Source: an uncultured Bacteroidales bacterium
Lineage (GTDB): Bacteria; Bacteroidota; Bacteroidia; Bacteroidales; Bacteroidaceae
Assembly (NCBI GenBank): GCA_937916465.1
Contig: CALFTK010000050.1
Coordinates: forward strand, 1 to 13,556
Length of the DNA stretch: 13,556 nt
Direction: 5' to 3'
Part shown: positions 1 to 7,435 of the stretch, in pieces
How the letters are laid out: every line of letters begins with the position of its first letter
Position numbering within the stretch: the first letter of the stretch is position 1
The notes under the pieces: model-generated
What the model saw: only the letters and a program-made list of their open reading frames with translations
The model's database searches: none
What the model was told of the DNA's origin: nothing
Translations under genes and position numbers: made by a program

Positions 1-2
1 GT

Positions 3-190
3 AACCACCGTTACGGTAATGAGTATTACGATAAAATATGTAGGTATGAGATTTTATTGAGGTTAAGCGACAAGCTAAAAACTTTGACGAAAAGGTTTTG
101 AAAGCCAAATCTGAACTGTTCTTCAAAGCTGTCTGCACATTTAAGGAATACGAGGTTATTTACAGAGGATTATCTATAGACGATATGTGA
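3..190 (+). pseudogene. 3' end of an unrecognised plus-strand gene, apparently frameshifted
   Basis: Two overlapping open stretches look protein-coding. The first runs from the window edge in the frame of position 3, reads NHRYGNEYYDKICRYEI and onward, and stops at 99-101. The second, in the frame of position 50, is open from just after a TGA at 47-49 to a TGA at 188-190 and reads DFIEVKRQAKNFDEKV, then a stretch ending GLSIDDM. The second stretch has no usable start codon (its only ATG is the penultimate codon), so it makes sense only as the continuation of the first after a shift near 45-60. A good plus-strand terminator follows at 230-261, which supports a plus-strand gene ending here. I do not recognise the family. 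It could instead be one intact gene ending at 101 with chance coding-like sequence after it, or a sequencing error could explain the shift. Confidence 0.35.
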
Positions 191-229
191 TTAAGTGAAA
201 CTATTTTTTGTGATGCAGTATTATAAAAT

Positions 230-261
230 CAGGATTGCTCCAAGGAACAATCCTGTTTTTT
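230..261 (+). terminator. Rho-independent terminator after the truncated left-edge gene
   Basis: The arms CAGGATTG (230-237) and CAATCCTG (248-255) form a perfect 8-bp stem with a 10-base loop, followed directly by six T (256-261). The T tract is on the plus strand, so it fits the gene ending at 190. Four A precede the stem, so it might also act weakly on the convergent dcp-like transcript from the other strand. Confidence 0.65.
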
Positions 262-283
262 ACTGATTAATCTTGAAACCAGA

Positions 284-2389
284 TTATTTAAAACCACGGT
301 TGCGAAGAAGTGCATCAATCTTCGGTTCGCGACCACGGAAGTTCTTATACATAACCATACCATCGTCTATACCACCCGGAGTAAGCACATACTTGCGGAA
401 TTTTGCAGCAACTTCCTGGTTGTAAATATCGCCTGTCTCTTTGAAAGCATCAAATGCATCGGCATCAAGAACTTCTGCCCACATATAGCTATAGTAACCT
501 GCAGTGTAACCACCACCCATTGTATGGCTGAAGTTGGTCATACGATAACGTGGAAGTATCTGTGAAGGTATTCCGCGTGCAGCTAAACCGGCAGCTTCAA
601 AGTCCATTACATTTAGATTTTCAGGAATTTCAGTCAATACATGCAAATCCATATCGCTATACGATGCTGCAATATATTCAACTGTAGCAAAACCCTGACC
701 ATACTGTGCACTCTTCTGAATCTTCTCAACAAGTTCTGCCGGAATCACTTCACCGGTCTTATAATGTTTGGCATAAACTGCAAGCACTTCAGGTTCAAAA
801 GCCCAATGTTCATTAACCTGTGATGGGAGTTCTACAAAATCGCGCTCTACACCACTTGCACTATTGTAACGGACATCACGCATAAAGCTATGCAGTGCAT
901 GACCAAATTCGTGGAACAGTGTCTCTACATTATCTATGCTCTGAAGTGCAGGACCATCACCGGTAGGAGCAGTCATATTGGTGCTGTTTACAACAATAGG
1001 AATTATACGTTCTTCACCATCGTAGCTTTGGCCACGGAATGATGTACACCAAGCACCTGCACGTTTGCTTTCGCGTGGATAGTTATCACTATAGAATATA
1101 GCCAATACAGTACCGTCTTTATCTATCACTTCGTATGCTTTAGCTGTAGGTTCGTATGCAGGAACATCGGCTGTAATCTCTTTGAATGTAACTCCATAAA
1201 GCTGTGTAGCAACATGGAATACACCCTTCATTACATTGTTGATTTCCATATATTCGCGAATCTCCTGTTCATCTACAGAATACTTTGCTCTTTTTGCCTT
1301 ATCCAGGTAGTACATATAGTCCCAACCTGCAGGTTCAAAGTTTTTACCCTCTTTGCGTATCTCTGCACGAATATCATCCAATTCCTCTTTAGCCTTTGCT
1401 ACTGCCGGTTCCCAAACCTGATCCAACAGTTCAAATACTGCTTCAGGAGTCTTTGCCATACGATCTTCAAGGACCATTTCTGCATAGTTGTTATAACCCA
1501 TCAGTTTAGCCTTTTCCAAACGTAGAGTTACTAGCTGACGGCAAATCTCTTTGCTGTCATATTCATTACCGGTATTACCGCGGTTATAATAAGCATCGTA
1601 AACCTTTTTGCGCAAATCTCGGTTTTCACAATACTGCAATACAGGGTTACAACTTGGACGTTGCATATTGAACATCCATTTTCCGGGCTGACCATTATCG
1701 GCTGCCATCTTAGCAGCTGCATCAATATTTGCCTGTGGAAGTCCTTTCAATTCTTCCAGGCTATTGGCTACTACAAATGTATTATTTGTTTCATGCAACA
1801 AGTTCTGCGAAAAAGTAAGTTCAAGCATTGACAGCTGCTGATTCAATTCACGCAGTTTCTCTTTTTCTGTTTCACTTAACTCTGCTCCGCTGTTTACAAA
1901 ACGCTTGTAGATATTCTCCAAAACTGTTTTCTCTTCCGGTGTCAGTTTAATGTTCTCTCTGTTATCGTACACCTTTTTAACACGTGCAAAAAGCTTTTCA
2001 TTTAGGTTGATATCGTCACTGTGAGCAGACATAAGCGGAGATAGTTCTTTCTCCAAAGCTCTACTCTCTTCAGTAGAATTACTGCTGGTCAACGGACTGA
2101 AAGTTCCACGAACCTTGCGCAACAACTTTCCACTCTGATCCATTGCAACAATGGTATTCTGGAAAGTAGGTTCTTCCGGATTATTTATGATAGCCTCTAT
2201 TTCGGCTTTCTGTTCTTCCATACCCAACAATATACCCTCACGGTAATTGTCTATTGTTATCTCTTCAAACGGGGCAATGCCATAAGGCGTTGTAAAATCG
2301 TTTAATAGCGGATTGTCAGACTGTTTCTGACCACAACCACAAGCAGCTATTGCCATAAATCCAATTAAAAATTTGTTTGTCAGTTTCAT
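284..2389 (-). CDS. dcp: Peptidyl-dipeptidase Dcp-like M3 family zinc metallopeptidase, lipoprotein
   Basis: This 701-residue protein belongs to the M3 (thimet oligopeptidase/Dcp) family, which cleaves short peptides; Dcp members release C-terminal dipeptides. The zinc motif HEFGH is at residues 493-497, inside LFHEFGHALHSF, and the expected third ligand is the Glu near residue 520 in DFVELPSQ. The C-terminal stretch around GGGYTAGYYSYMWAEVLDAD is the substrate-binding Tyr/Gly-rich region typical of M3 enzymes. Length is normal for the family. The N-terminus has a short Lys-containing leader, a hydrophobic run and a lipobox-like IAAC with Cys17, so export and lipid anchoring in the envelope are predicted. 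It is the last gene of a minus-strand set, 33 bases after the nhaC-like gene, with no promoter seen in the gap, so co-transcription is likely. The choice of Dcp over another M3 oligopeptidase rests on overall resemblance. Confidence 0.9.
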   Translation of the reverse strand: MKLTNKFLIGFMAIAACGCGQKQSDNPLLNDFTTPYGIAPFEEITIDNYREGILLGMEEQKAEIEAIINNPEEPTFQNTIVAMDQSGKLLRKVRGTFSPLTSSNSTEESRALEKELSPLMSAHSDDINLNEKLFARVKKVYDNRENIKLTPEEKTVLENIYKRFVNSGAELSETEKEKLRELNQQLSMLELTFSQNLLHETNNTFVVANSLEELKGLPQANIDAAAKMAADNGQPGKWMFNMQRPSCNPVLQYCENRDLRKKVYDAYYNRGNTGNEYDSKEICRQLVTLRLEKAKLMGYNNYAEMVLEDRMAKTPEAVFELLDQVWEPAVAKAKEELDDIRAEIRKEGKNFEPAGWDYMYYLDKAKRAKYSVDEQEIREYMEINNVMKGVFHVATQLYGVTFKEITADVPAYEPTAKAYEVIDKDGTVLAIFYSDNYPRESKRAGAWCTSFRGQSYDGEERIIPIVVNSTNMTAPTGDGPALQSIDNVETLFHEFGHALHSFMRDVRYNSASGVERDFVELPSQVNEHWAFEPEVLAVYAKHYKTGEVIPAELVEKIQKSAQYGQGFATVEYIAASYSDMDLHVLTEIPENLNVMDFEAAGLAARGIPSQILPRYRMTNFSHTMGGGYTAGYYSYMWAEVLDADAFDAFKETGDIYNQEVAAKFRKYVLTPGGIDDGMVMYKNFRGREPKIDALLRNRGFK

Positions 2390-2422
2390 ATAATACCTTT
2401 TAGTTAATATTTCATCCTCAAA

Positions 2423-3718
2423 TCATTTTGCCATTCTCTTTTTTGTTCCAAACAGGATAGACAAAACCACCATCAGTCCAATCAATAACGGATAGTAGAG
2501 ATGCGGTATAATCTCCATAGGGCTGATAGATGCCAGACCGGCTGCCATAAGCAGTTGTGCTCCGTATGGCAATACTCCTTGAATAAAACAAGAAGCAGTA
2601 TCCATAAGCGATGCAGTTCTACGTGCAGCAATTCCACACTTACCAGATATATCTTTTGCTATAGGACCTGTTGTAAGTATTGCAATGGTGTTATTTGCCG
2701 TACATATATTTGTAAGGATAGTAAGCAAAACAATTGAAAATTCCGCTCTCCGTACAGACGATAATCCGGAAGACATAATTCCTATAAGATAATCAAAGCC
2801 TCCTAACTCTTTAATAATACTCATCAGTCCCGCTGCAGCCATAGTAACAGTAACCAATTCATACATAGAGCCTAAACCATTGCTGGCCGATGTAAAAACA
2901 TCTGTAAGAGTAAAAGACCCGCATGCCATTCCCACTACATCAGTAGCAACAATACCCAAAAACAACACTTTAAGCACATCCATACCTGTTATTGCCAACA
3001 CAATAACAAGCAGATATGGTATAATCTTAACCCACTCTATCTGTTCGGAAACCGGTATTTGTACCGTAATTTTATTGTAAAACACATAAATCAATATGGT
3101 TATTACAGCCATAGGCAACACCAATAAAAGGTTGGTCTTAAACTTTTCGTTCATTTTACACCCCTGAGTCTGTGTAGCTGCAATAGTTGTATCCGATATA
3201 AACGACAAATTATCACCAAAGAAAGCTCCACCAACTACAATTGCCAACAGCCAGGCCAACGTATCGGGAATTAACGATGAAATGCCTACCACTACCGGAG
3301 CCAAGGCTGCAATAGTACCCACCGATGTACCTATAGCCATAGATATAAAACAAGATGCCACAAAAAGCCCTACAGGGACAAATTCCGGTGGTACAATCTT
3401 CAATGTAAATGCCACAGTAGCATCTACAGCCCCCATATTCTTAGCCGATGTAGCAAATATACCGGCCAAAAAGAATATGCAAATCATATACAGAACACCG
3501 TTGCCAAGTAATCCCTGCGAAAACTTTTCCAGACGCTCTTTCCAGGAACAACCTTTCAGTAGAAACATTCCATATACTATGGCAAACATAAACGGAATAA
3601 TAATGGATATGCTGTAGAAGTCTTTTGCTATTATTGACATTGTCAAATATGTTCCTAACAGCACCAGCACAGGCGACAATGCCAAAAGACCTTTCTTGTT
3701 ATCTATCATATTCTTCAT
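2423..3718 (-). CDS. nhaC: NhaC family Na+/H+ antiporter
   Basis: This is a polytopic inner-membrane transporter made almost entirely of hydrophobic segments. It carries the NhaC-family signatures GTSVGTIAALAPVVVG and, further on, GAFFGDNLSFISDTT, which includes the conserved FGDNLS-ISDTT block. Members exchange Na+ for H+ or exchange small organic ions; the substrate cannot be read from the sequence. The open frame extends to 3787, but an ATG there would lie inside the 3' end of the preceding ccsA-like gene and would add a 23-residue tail. I chose the ATG at 3716-3718 (MKNMIDNKKGLL), 25 bases after the ccsA stop, giving 431 residues; the ATG at 3707-3709 is equally possible. The gene sits between ccsA and dcp with short gaps, which suggests a single transcript. 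Confidence 0.85.
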   Translation of the reverse strand: MKNMIDNKKGLLALSPVLVLLGTYLTMSIIAKDFYSISIIIPFMFAIVYGMFLLKGCSWKERLEKFSQGLLGNGVLYMICIFFLAGIFATSAKNMGAVDATVAFTLKIVPPEFVPVGLFVASCFISMAIGTSVGTIAALAPVVVGISSLIPDTLAWLLAIVVGGAFFGDNLSFISDTTIAATQTQGCKMNEKFKTNLLLVLPMAVITILIYVFYNKITVQIPVSEQIEWVKIIPYLLVIVLAITGMDVLKVLFLGIVATDVVGMACGSFTLTDVFTSASNGLGSMYELVTVTMAAAGLMSIIKELGGFDYLIGIMSSGLSSVRRAEFSIVLLTILTNICTANNTIAILTTGPIAKDISGKCGIAARRTASLMDTASCFIQGVLPYGAQLLMAAGLASISPMEIIPHLYYPLLIGLMVVLSILFGTKKRMAK

Positions 3719-3743
3719 TTTTAACAGGCGCAAAATTAACATT

Positions 3744-5927
3744 TTATGCATAACTATGCAAACCACCCAATACAAAGTTAACTCCAAAGTAAGTCATCAA
3801 AACCGATAAGAATGCAACCACGCAAAACAGATGAAAATGGATTGGTTTTCTAAACCATTTCAATGATTGCACGTGTATGGCAGATGCATAAATCAGCATT
3901 GTAATCAAGGCCCAAACCTCTTTGGGATCCCATCCCCAATATCTGCCCCACGATACATTTGCCCAAATAGCGCCAATAAAAATACCCACTGTAAGCAGAA
4001 AGACTGCCGGGTAGAGTAATATTCGGCTTATTACACTCAAATACTCTATCTGTTCTGTAGCACCTCTATTTATAGAGTGTAATACTATTGCCGTTACCCC
4101 ATTCATCATAGTAAATGCCAAAAGTGTATAAGCTACCATTATCAACATAACATGTATGCTTAACAATGGTGAATGCAGTACAGGCATAAGTTGGGTTATT
4201 TGTGGAGTAGATTCTCCCATCATAGCCACAAGTAATGCAAAACCGCATATCAGAAATCCAAACGGCATGGCATATCTGAATCGTTTAGAGAATACTATAG
4301 CAAACAACGAACAGCACCAAGCCATAAAGGTCATGGTTTCAAAACCATTTGATAGCGGCACATGACCACTAACCATAGCACGCAACACCACATTTAGGCT
4401 GATATATGCAAATAGCAGGCACATAGGGATAAACAATAGTCTGGAAATATTTCTGCGTATAGTTAACAGGTAAGCAGTCATTCCTATTACAATGCAGATT
4501 ATTGCTATAGGTTTACCACGATGTACCTTGTTGTACAATAGCTCCGCATTGAACTTCAGATTATTGGGCAAAACCGTTTGTGCTACTTTTTGCTGTTCGC
4601 TTTTAATAGCTTCTACTAATTCTAATGCCCTATCATAATCTGCGGTGTTTAGCGCAACCGTTATCTGTTCTATAGTGCTATCTATAAATAAATTACTTCT
4701 GTCTGCTAATGAATACCATTCTATAGTGTTAATATCATCATTCATCATAGGAACAATATTCAACAGCATACCGGAACTGCAAAGCATTACCAGATTGTAT
4801 TTTTCGGTAGCATTCTCTGCATTACGCCTGGTTTTTGCATCGGCACCTCTTAGCGCGGCAGATAGCTTGTAAACATCGCCATCCATAAAATCATTTATAG
4901 ATGCGTATGCACCCTCTATTCCCAATATGGCACGTATATCTTTGCCTTTCACCTTTATTATTGGTTCATCCTGCCAATCCTCAAAATTGAAAAACATTTC
5001 GCATAGTAACTCTTCTGCCGACAAATCTCCATAGTTTACATCACCACAAAGTTTTGCCGTATAATCACGCGCCAGTGTCTGTAACGGTACTATCCTGTTA
5101 TTGTGATAAACATATAGTTTCCCAAAACTATCTGCAAAATCGGTCGGGATATTAGCAGCTTTAGCCCCCACTCCAACAAAAAGCAGAAACACCAACGCAC
5201 CATTTTTCAAGATAGGATTTTTAAGCAAACTTCTGAAAATACTCCCACGCTGAAAAAAGAAAAGAAGCATTGAAACAATAAGACATAGATAACCTAAGTA
5301 TGTTATGGTAGTGCCAAACGGATCGAATGAAACAGATAGTGTAGTTCCGTTATTATCGGCATCATATCCCGACTGATAAAATCTATAGCCACGATACTTT
5401 AGAATATTGTTCATTGATATGGCTGCAGATAACCGCTTATCATCATCTTGAATAGTTACGTTGCTGATATAATCCATAGGGGCCAACGTACCCACATAAT
5501 AACACAATTCAAAATCATCCAATACTATTTTGAATGGGAATTCACCCCTGTCACCATTAGACAATACAAAACAATGTGTTGCATTATCGCCTACACGTAA
5601 ATGCAAGCTACCTTGCCTACCACAGATGTGGGTAGTAAGCGCACCCGCCAGAATAAGAACAAACGACAAGTGCAGCAAAAAAGTTATTTTCTGTTTGTGT
5701 ATGCCTCTTTGCAACAGATAACATATAGCCGACAATGCCATCACTCCCCATAACACTATCATAATAGGCGAACTATATATGTATTGATGCACAAATGCAC
5801 TACCATAGAATTTCTCCACTACCGTGGCAACCATAAGTAACACGGTTATCAGAATAATCAGTCCAAACGACGTATATTTCAATATTTTCTCCTTATTCAT
5901 ATAAAACACAAACTTACTGCTTTTCAT
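3744..5927 (-). CDS. ccsA: ResB-CcsA fusion, system II cytochrome c biogenesis protein
   Basis: This large membrane protein joins the two parts of the system II cytochrome c synthetase, which delivers heme across the membrane and attaches it to apocytochrome c. The N-terminal ResB/Ccs1-like part (about residues 15-230) has transmembrane segments near 20-36, 54-72, 82-98 and 208-225, plus the typical KYRGYRFYQSGYD stretch. A soluble, probably periplasmic linker covers about 260-465. The C-terminal CcsA part (about 470-725) has multiple transmembrane segments and the heme-handling WWD motif, WGRYWGWDPKE at 660-670. Candidate heme-ligand histidines are His522, His592 and His685. The open frame starts at 5927; a second ATG at 5898-5900 (MNKEKILKYTSFG) would remove nine residues and is plausible, since the longer tail has no clear membrane role. 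It is the first gene of the ccsA-nhaC-dcp set and is divergent from the M64 gene. Confidence 0.9.
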   Translation of the reverse strand: MKSSKFVFYMNKEKILKYTSFGLIILITVLLMVATVVEKFYGSAFVHQYIYSSPIMIVLWGVMALSAICYLLQRGIHKQKITFLLHLSFVLILAGALTTHICGRQGSLHLRVGDNATHCFVLSNGDRGEFPFKIVLDDFELCYYVGTLAPMDYISNVTIQDDDKRLSAAISMNNILKYRGYRFYQSGYDADNNGTTLSVSFDPFGTTITYLGYLCLIVSMLLFFFQRGSIFRSLLKNPILKNGALVFLLFVGVGAKAANIPTDFADSFGKLYVYHNNRIVPLQTLARDYTAKLCGDVNYGDLSAEELLCEMFFNFEDWQDEPIIKVKGKDIRAILGIEGAYASINDFMDGDVYKLSAALRGADAKTRRNAENATEKYNLVMLCSSGMLLNIVPMMNDDINTIEWYSLADRSNLFIDSTIEQITVALNTADYDRALELVEAIKSEQQKVAQTVLPNNLKFNAELLYNKVHRGKPIAIICIVIGMTAYLLTIRRNISRLLFIPMCLLFAYISLNVVLRAMVSGHVPLSNGFETMTFMAWCCSLFAIVFSKRFRYAMPFGFLICGFALLVAMMGESTPQITQLMPVLHSPLLSIHVMLIMVAYTLLAFTMMNGVTAIVLHSINRGATEQIEYLSVISRILLYPAVFLLTVGIFIGAIWANVSWGRYWGWDPKEVWALITMLIYASAIHVQSLKWFRKPIHFHLFCVVAFLSVLMTYFGVNFVLGGLHSYA

Positions 5928-5969
5928 TCATCATTCCATTCAAAAGAGTGCATTTTAACATATAATCCC

Positions 5970-5977
5970 TATCTTTA
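5970..5977 (+). promoter_or_regulatory. Candidate -7 element for the M64 peptidase gene
   Basis: TATCTTTA matches seven of eight positions of the Bacteroidota -7 consensus TAnnTTTG and lies 27 bases before the start codon. No convincing TTG was found at the expected -33 distance, so support is partial. Confidence 0.35.
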
Positions 5978-6004
5978 CACCCACTTACAAAACAAAATAC
6001 AATT

Positions 6005-7306
6005 ATGATACGTAAATTATTGATTATAACAGTAACCCTATTGCTTAACGTATGTATGGCAATGGCTTCCGATTTTGATTTTATCTTCTCCGATTCCACT
6101 CTACGCATAGATTACATCTTCTCCGGCAATGCCGATGTACAAATGATATCTGTGAAAGAGATAAAAAAATCGCCTCATTGGGCTGGCAGACGCACCAACT
6201 TGCAGAGTGTTCCTTTAGATGGTAATGGCGATATAACCATATACGATGCCACTACTAACGACATCCTCTACAAAAACAGTTTTTCATCACTGTTCCAAGA
6301 GTGGTTATCTACTCCGGAAGCAACGGAAACCAACCGCAGTTTTGAATTTACACTATTGGTTCCAAAACCGCATCGCAAAGCTGTAGCAGAGGTGGTTCTG
6401 CGTAACAACAGGAACCAAGCAACAGCCACCCTCCGCCATACTATTATGCCCAATGATGTGCTTATTAAAGACATGTCGGCACAAAAACCTGAACCATACA
6501 AATATCTGCATAAGGCAGGTAATCCCAATGAATGTATAGATATAGCAATAGTGGCAGAAGGCTACACAAAAAAAGAGATGAAACTATTCTGTAAAGATGC
6601 CCAAACAGCAGCCGATGAAATACTTAGCTACGAACCTTTTTCACGTTATGCCGATAAGATCAATTTTGTGGCTGTAATGTGCCCGTCCATTGATACCGAT
6701 GTAACTACCCCACAGGATAACAGTTGGAAACAGACTGCCATCAATTCCAATTTTATGACTTTCTATTCTCCCCGTTATCTTACCACCAACAGCATTCATA
6801 CGCTTCACGACCGCTTAGCGAACATTCCGTATGAACATATCATAGTACTGGCAAACACCGATACTTACGGTGGTGGCGGCATTTACAATTCCCTAACACT
6901 TACCACTGCTCACCATGCAAGTTTTAAACCCGTGGTTGTTCACGAATTCGGTCACTCATTTGGAGGATTGGCCGATGAATATTTCTACGAATCAGGCGAT
7001 GTTTTGGATGCAACATATTCGCTTAACCACGAACCATGGGAAGCCAACCTTACCACATTGGTGGATTTCAACTCCAAATGGGCAGATATGATGCCCGACG
7101 GCATTGAACGCCCCACCAAACCCACCGATGAACGTAAAGCCAACTACACAGTAGGATTATACGAAGGTGGCGGTTATCAAACCAAAGGTATCTACAGACC
7201 GGCTGTTGTTTGCCGTATGCGCGACAATGCTTCAGAACGCTTCTGCCCGGTCTGCGAACGCAACTTAGAGCGCGTTATCCTGCACCACCTCATTCCCCAA
7301 GAATAA
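6005..7306 (+). CDS. Secreted M64 family (IgA-peptidase type) zinc metallopeptidase
   Basis: This 433-residue exported protein has a signal peptide (about residues 1-21: short charged start, hydrophobic run, then AMA before SDFD). An N-terminal beta-rich region (about 22-150) corresponds to the M64 N-terminal domain, and the catalytic domain follows from about 165. The zinc motif is HEFGH at 313-317, followed by SFGGLADEY; His313, His317 and probably Asp324 bind zinc, and Glu314 is the catalytic base. Two cysteines near the C-terminus (CPVC) could form a disulfide or bind metal. M64 takes its 'IgA peptidase' name from a clostridial member; cleavage of IgA by this protein is not implied by sequence alone. 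The gene is monocistronic in appearance: divergent from ccsA, with a candidate -7 element upstream and a hairpin terminator directly after its stop codon. Confidence 0.88.
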   Translation: MIRKLLIITVTLLLNVCMAMASDFDFIFSDSTLRIDYIFSGNADVQMISVKEIKKSPHWAGRRTNLQSVPLDGNGDITIYDATTNDILYKNSFSSLFQEWLSTPEATETNRSFEFTLLVPKPHRKAVAEVVLRNNRNQATATLRHTIMPNDVLIKDMSAQKPEPYKYLHKAGNPNECIDIAIVAEGYTKKEMKLFCKDAQTAADEILSYEPFSRYADKINFVAVMCPSIDTDVTTPQDNSWKQTAINSNFMTFYSPRYLTTNSIHTLHDRLANIPYEHIIVLANTDTYGGGGIYNSLTLTTAHHASFKPVVVHEFGHSFGGLADEYFYESGDVLDATYSLNHEPWEANLTTLVDFNSKWADMMPDGIERPTKPTDERKANYTVGLYEGGGYQTKGIYRPAVVCRMRDNASERFCPVCERNLERVILHHLIPQE

Positions 7307-7307
7307 G

Positions 7308-7333
7308 AAACTGCACTAACTTCAGTGCAGTTT
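7308..7333 (+). terminator. Hairpin terminator directly after the M64 gene
   Basis: AAACTGCACT (7308-7317) pairs perfectly over 10 bp with AGTGCAGTTT (7324-7333) across a 6-base loop, AACTTC. Ts run from 7331 to 7335, with more after ATCA. The stem starts two bases after the M64 stop codon. The core of this hairpin is the first of the three repeats described in the next entry, with its arms lengthened. Confidence 0.6.
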
Positions 7334-7397
7334 TTATCATTTTTTGCACTAAACTCAGTGCATTTTTTTTCAAAATCTTGCACTAAACTCAGTGCAA
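7312..7397 (+). repeat. Three tandem copies of an 18-bp palindromic repeat upstream of the ATPase gene
   Basis: The repeat core is TGCACTAAACTCAGTGCA: arms TGCACT and AGTGCA around a 6-base loop. Copies lie at 7312-7329, 7345-7362 and 7379-7396, start to start 33 and 34 bases apart, about three helical turns. Copies 2 and 3 are identical; copy 1 differs at two loop positions (AACTTC). The arms never vary. Copy 1 has its stem extended to 10 bp and copy 3 to 7 bp (TTGCACT/AGTGCAA, 7378-7397). Copies 1 and 2 are each followed by T runs (five, then eight after copy 2). Copy 3 sits between the putative -33 and -7 elements of the ATPase promoter. Serial terminators, operator sites for a dimeric regulator, or a repeat family travelling with this ATPase type are all possible. 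Confidence 0.9.
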
Positions 7398-7410
7398 TTC
7401 ACTATATTTG
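7378..7410 (+). promoter_or_regulatory. Promoter of the AAA ATPase gene, with a palindrome in its spacer
   Basis: TATATTTG (7403-7410) is a full match to the Bacteroidota -7 consensus TAnnTTTG, 25 bases before the ATG. A TTG at 7378-7380 is 22 bases upstream, near the upper end of the usual -33 spacing. The third palindromic repeat fills most of the spacer, a typical operator position. Confidence 0.6.
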
Positions 7411-7435
7411 CCCCATAAATCAGCAAAATTGATAT

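Noticed and set aside
1214..1525. A 103-codon open frame opposite the dcp-like gene, and 3282-3617 opposite nhaC
   Set aside because: Both are antisense shadows of well-supported genes, with cysteine/phenylalanine-rich or Thr/Pro-rich translations that show no domain.
3719..3787. The longer N-terminus of the nhaC-like frame, overlapping ccsA
   Set aside because: The extra 23 residues overlap the coding end of ccsA, and the ATG at 3716-3718 gives a normal family start.
5947..5952. An AGTGCA half-site upstream of the M64 gene, resembling the arms of the triple repeat
   Set aside because: It is a single 6-base half-site with no partner arm nearby, as expected by chance in this much sequence.
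7192..7383. A 63-codon minus-strand frame starting in the triple-repeat region (it contains KCTEFSA and NCTEVSA)
   Set aside because: The peptide repeats are only the translation of the DNA palindromes, and the rest is antisense to the M64 gene.
7312..7397. The triple repeat as a small CRISPR array
   Set aside because: The units are palindromic 18-mers, the intervals between them are about 15-16 bases and T-rich, and no cas gene is present.
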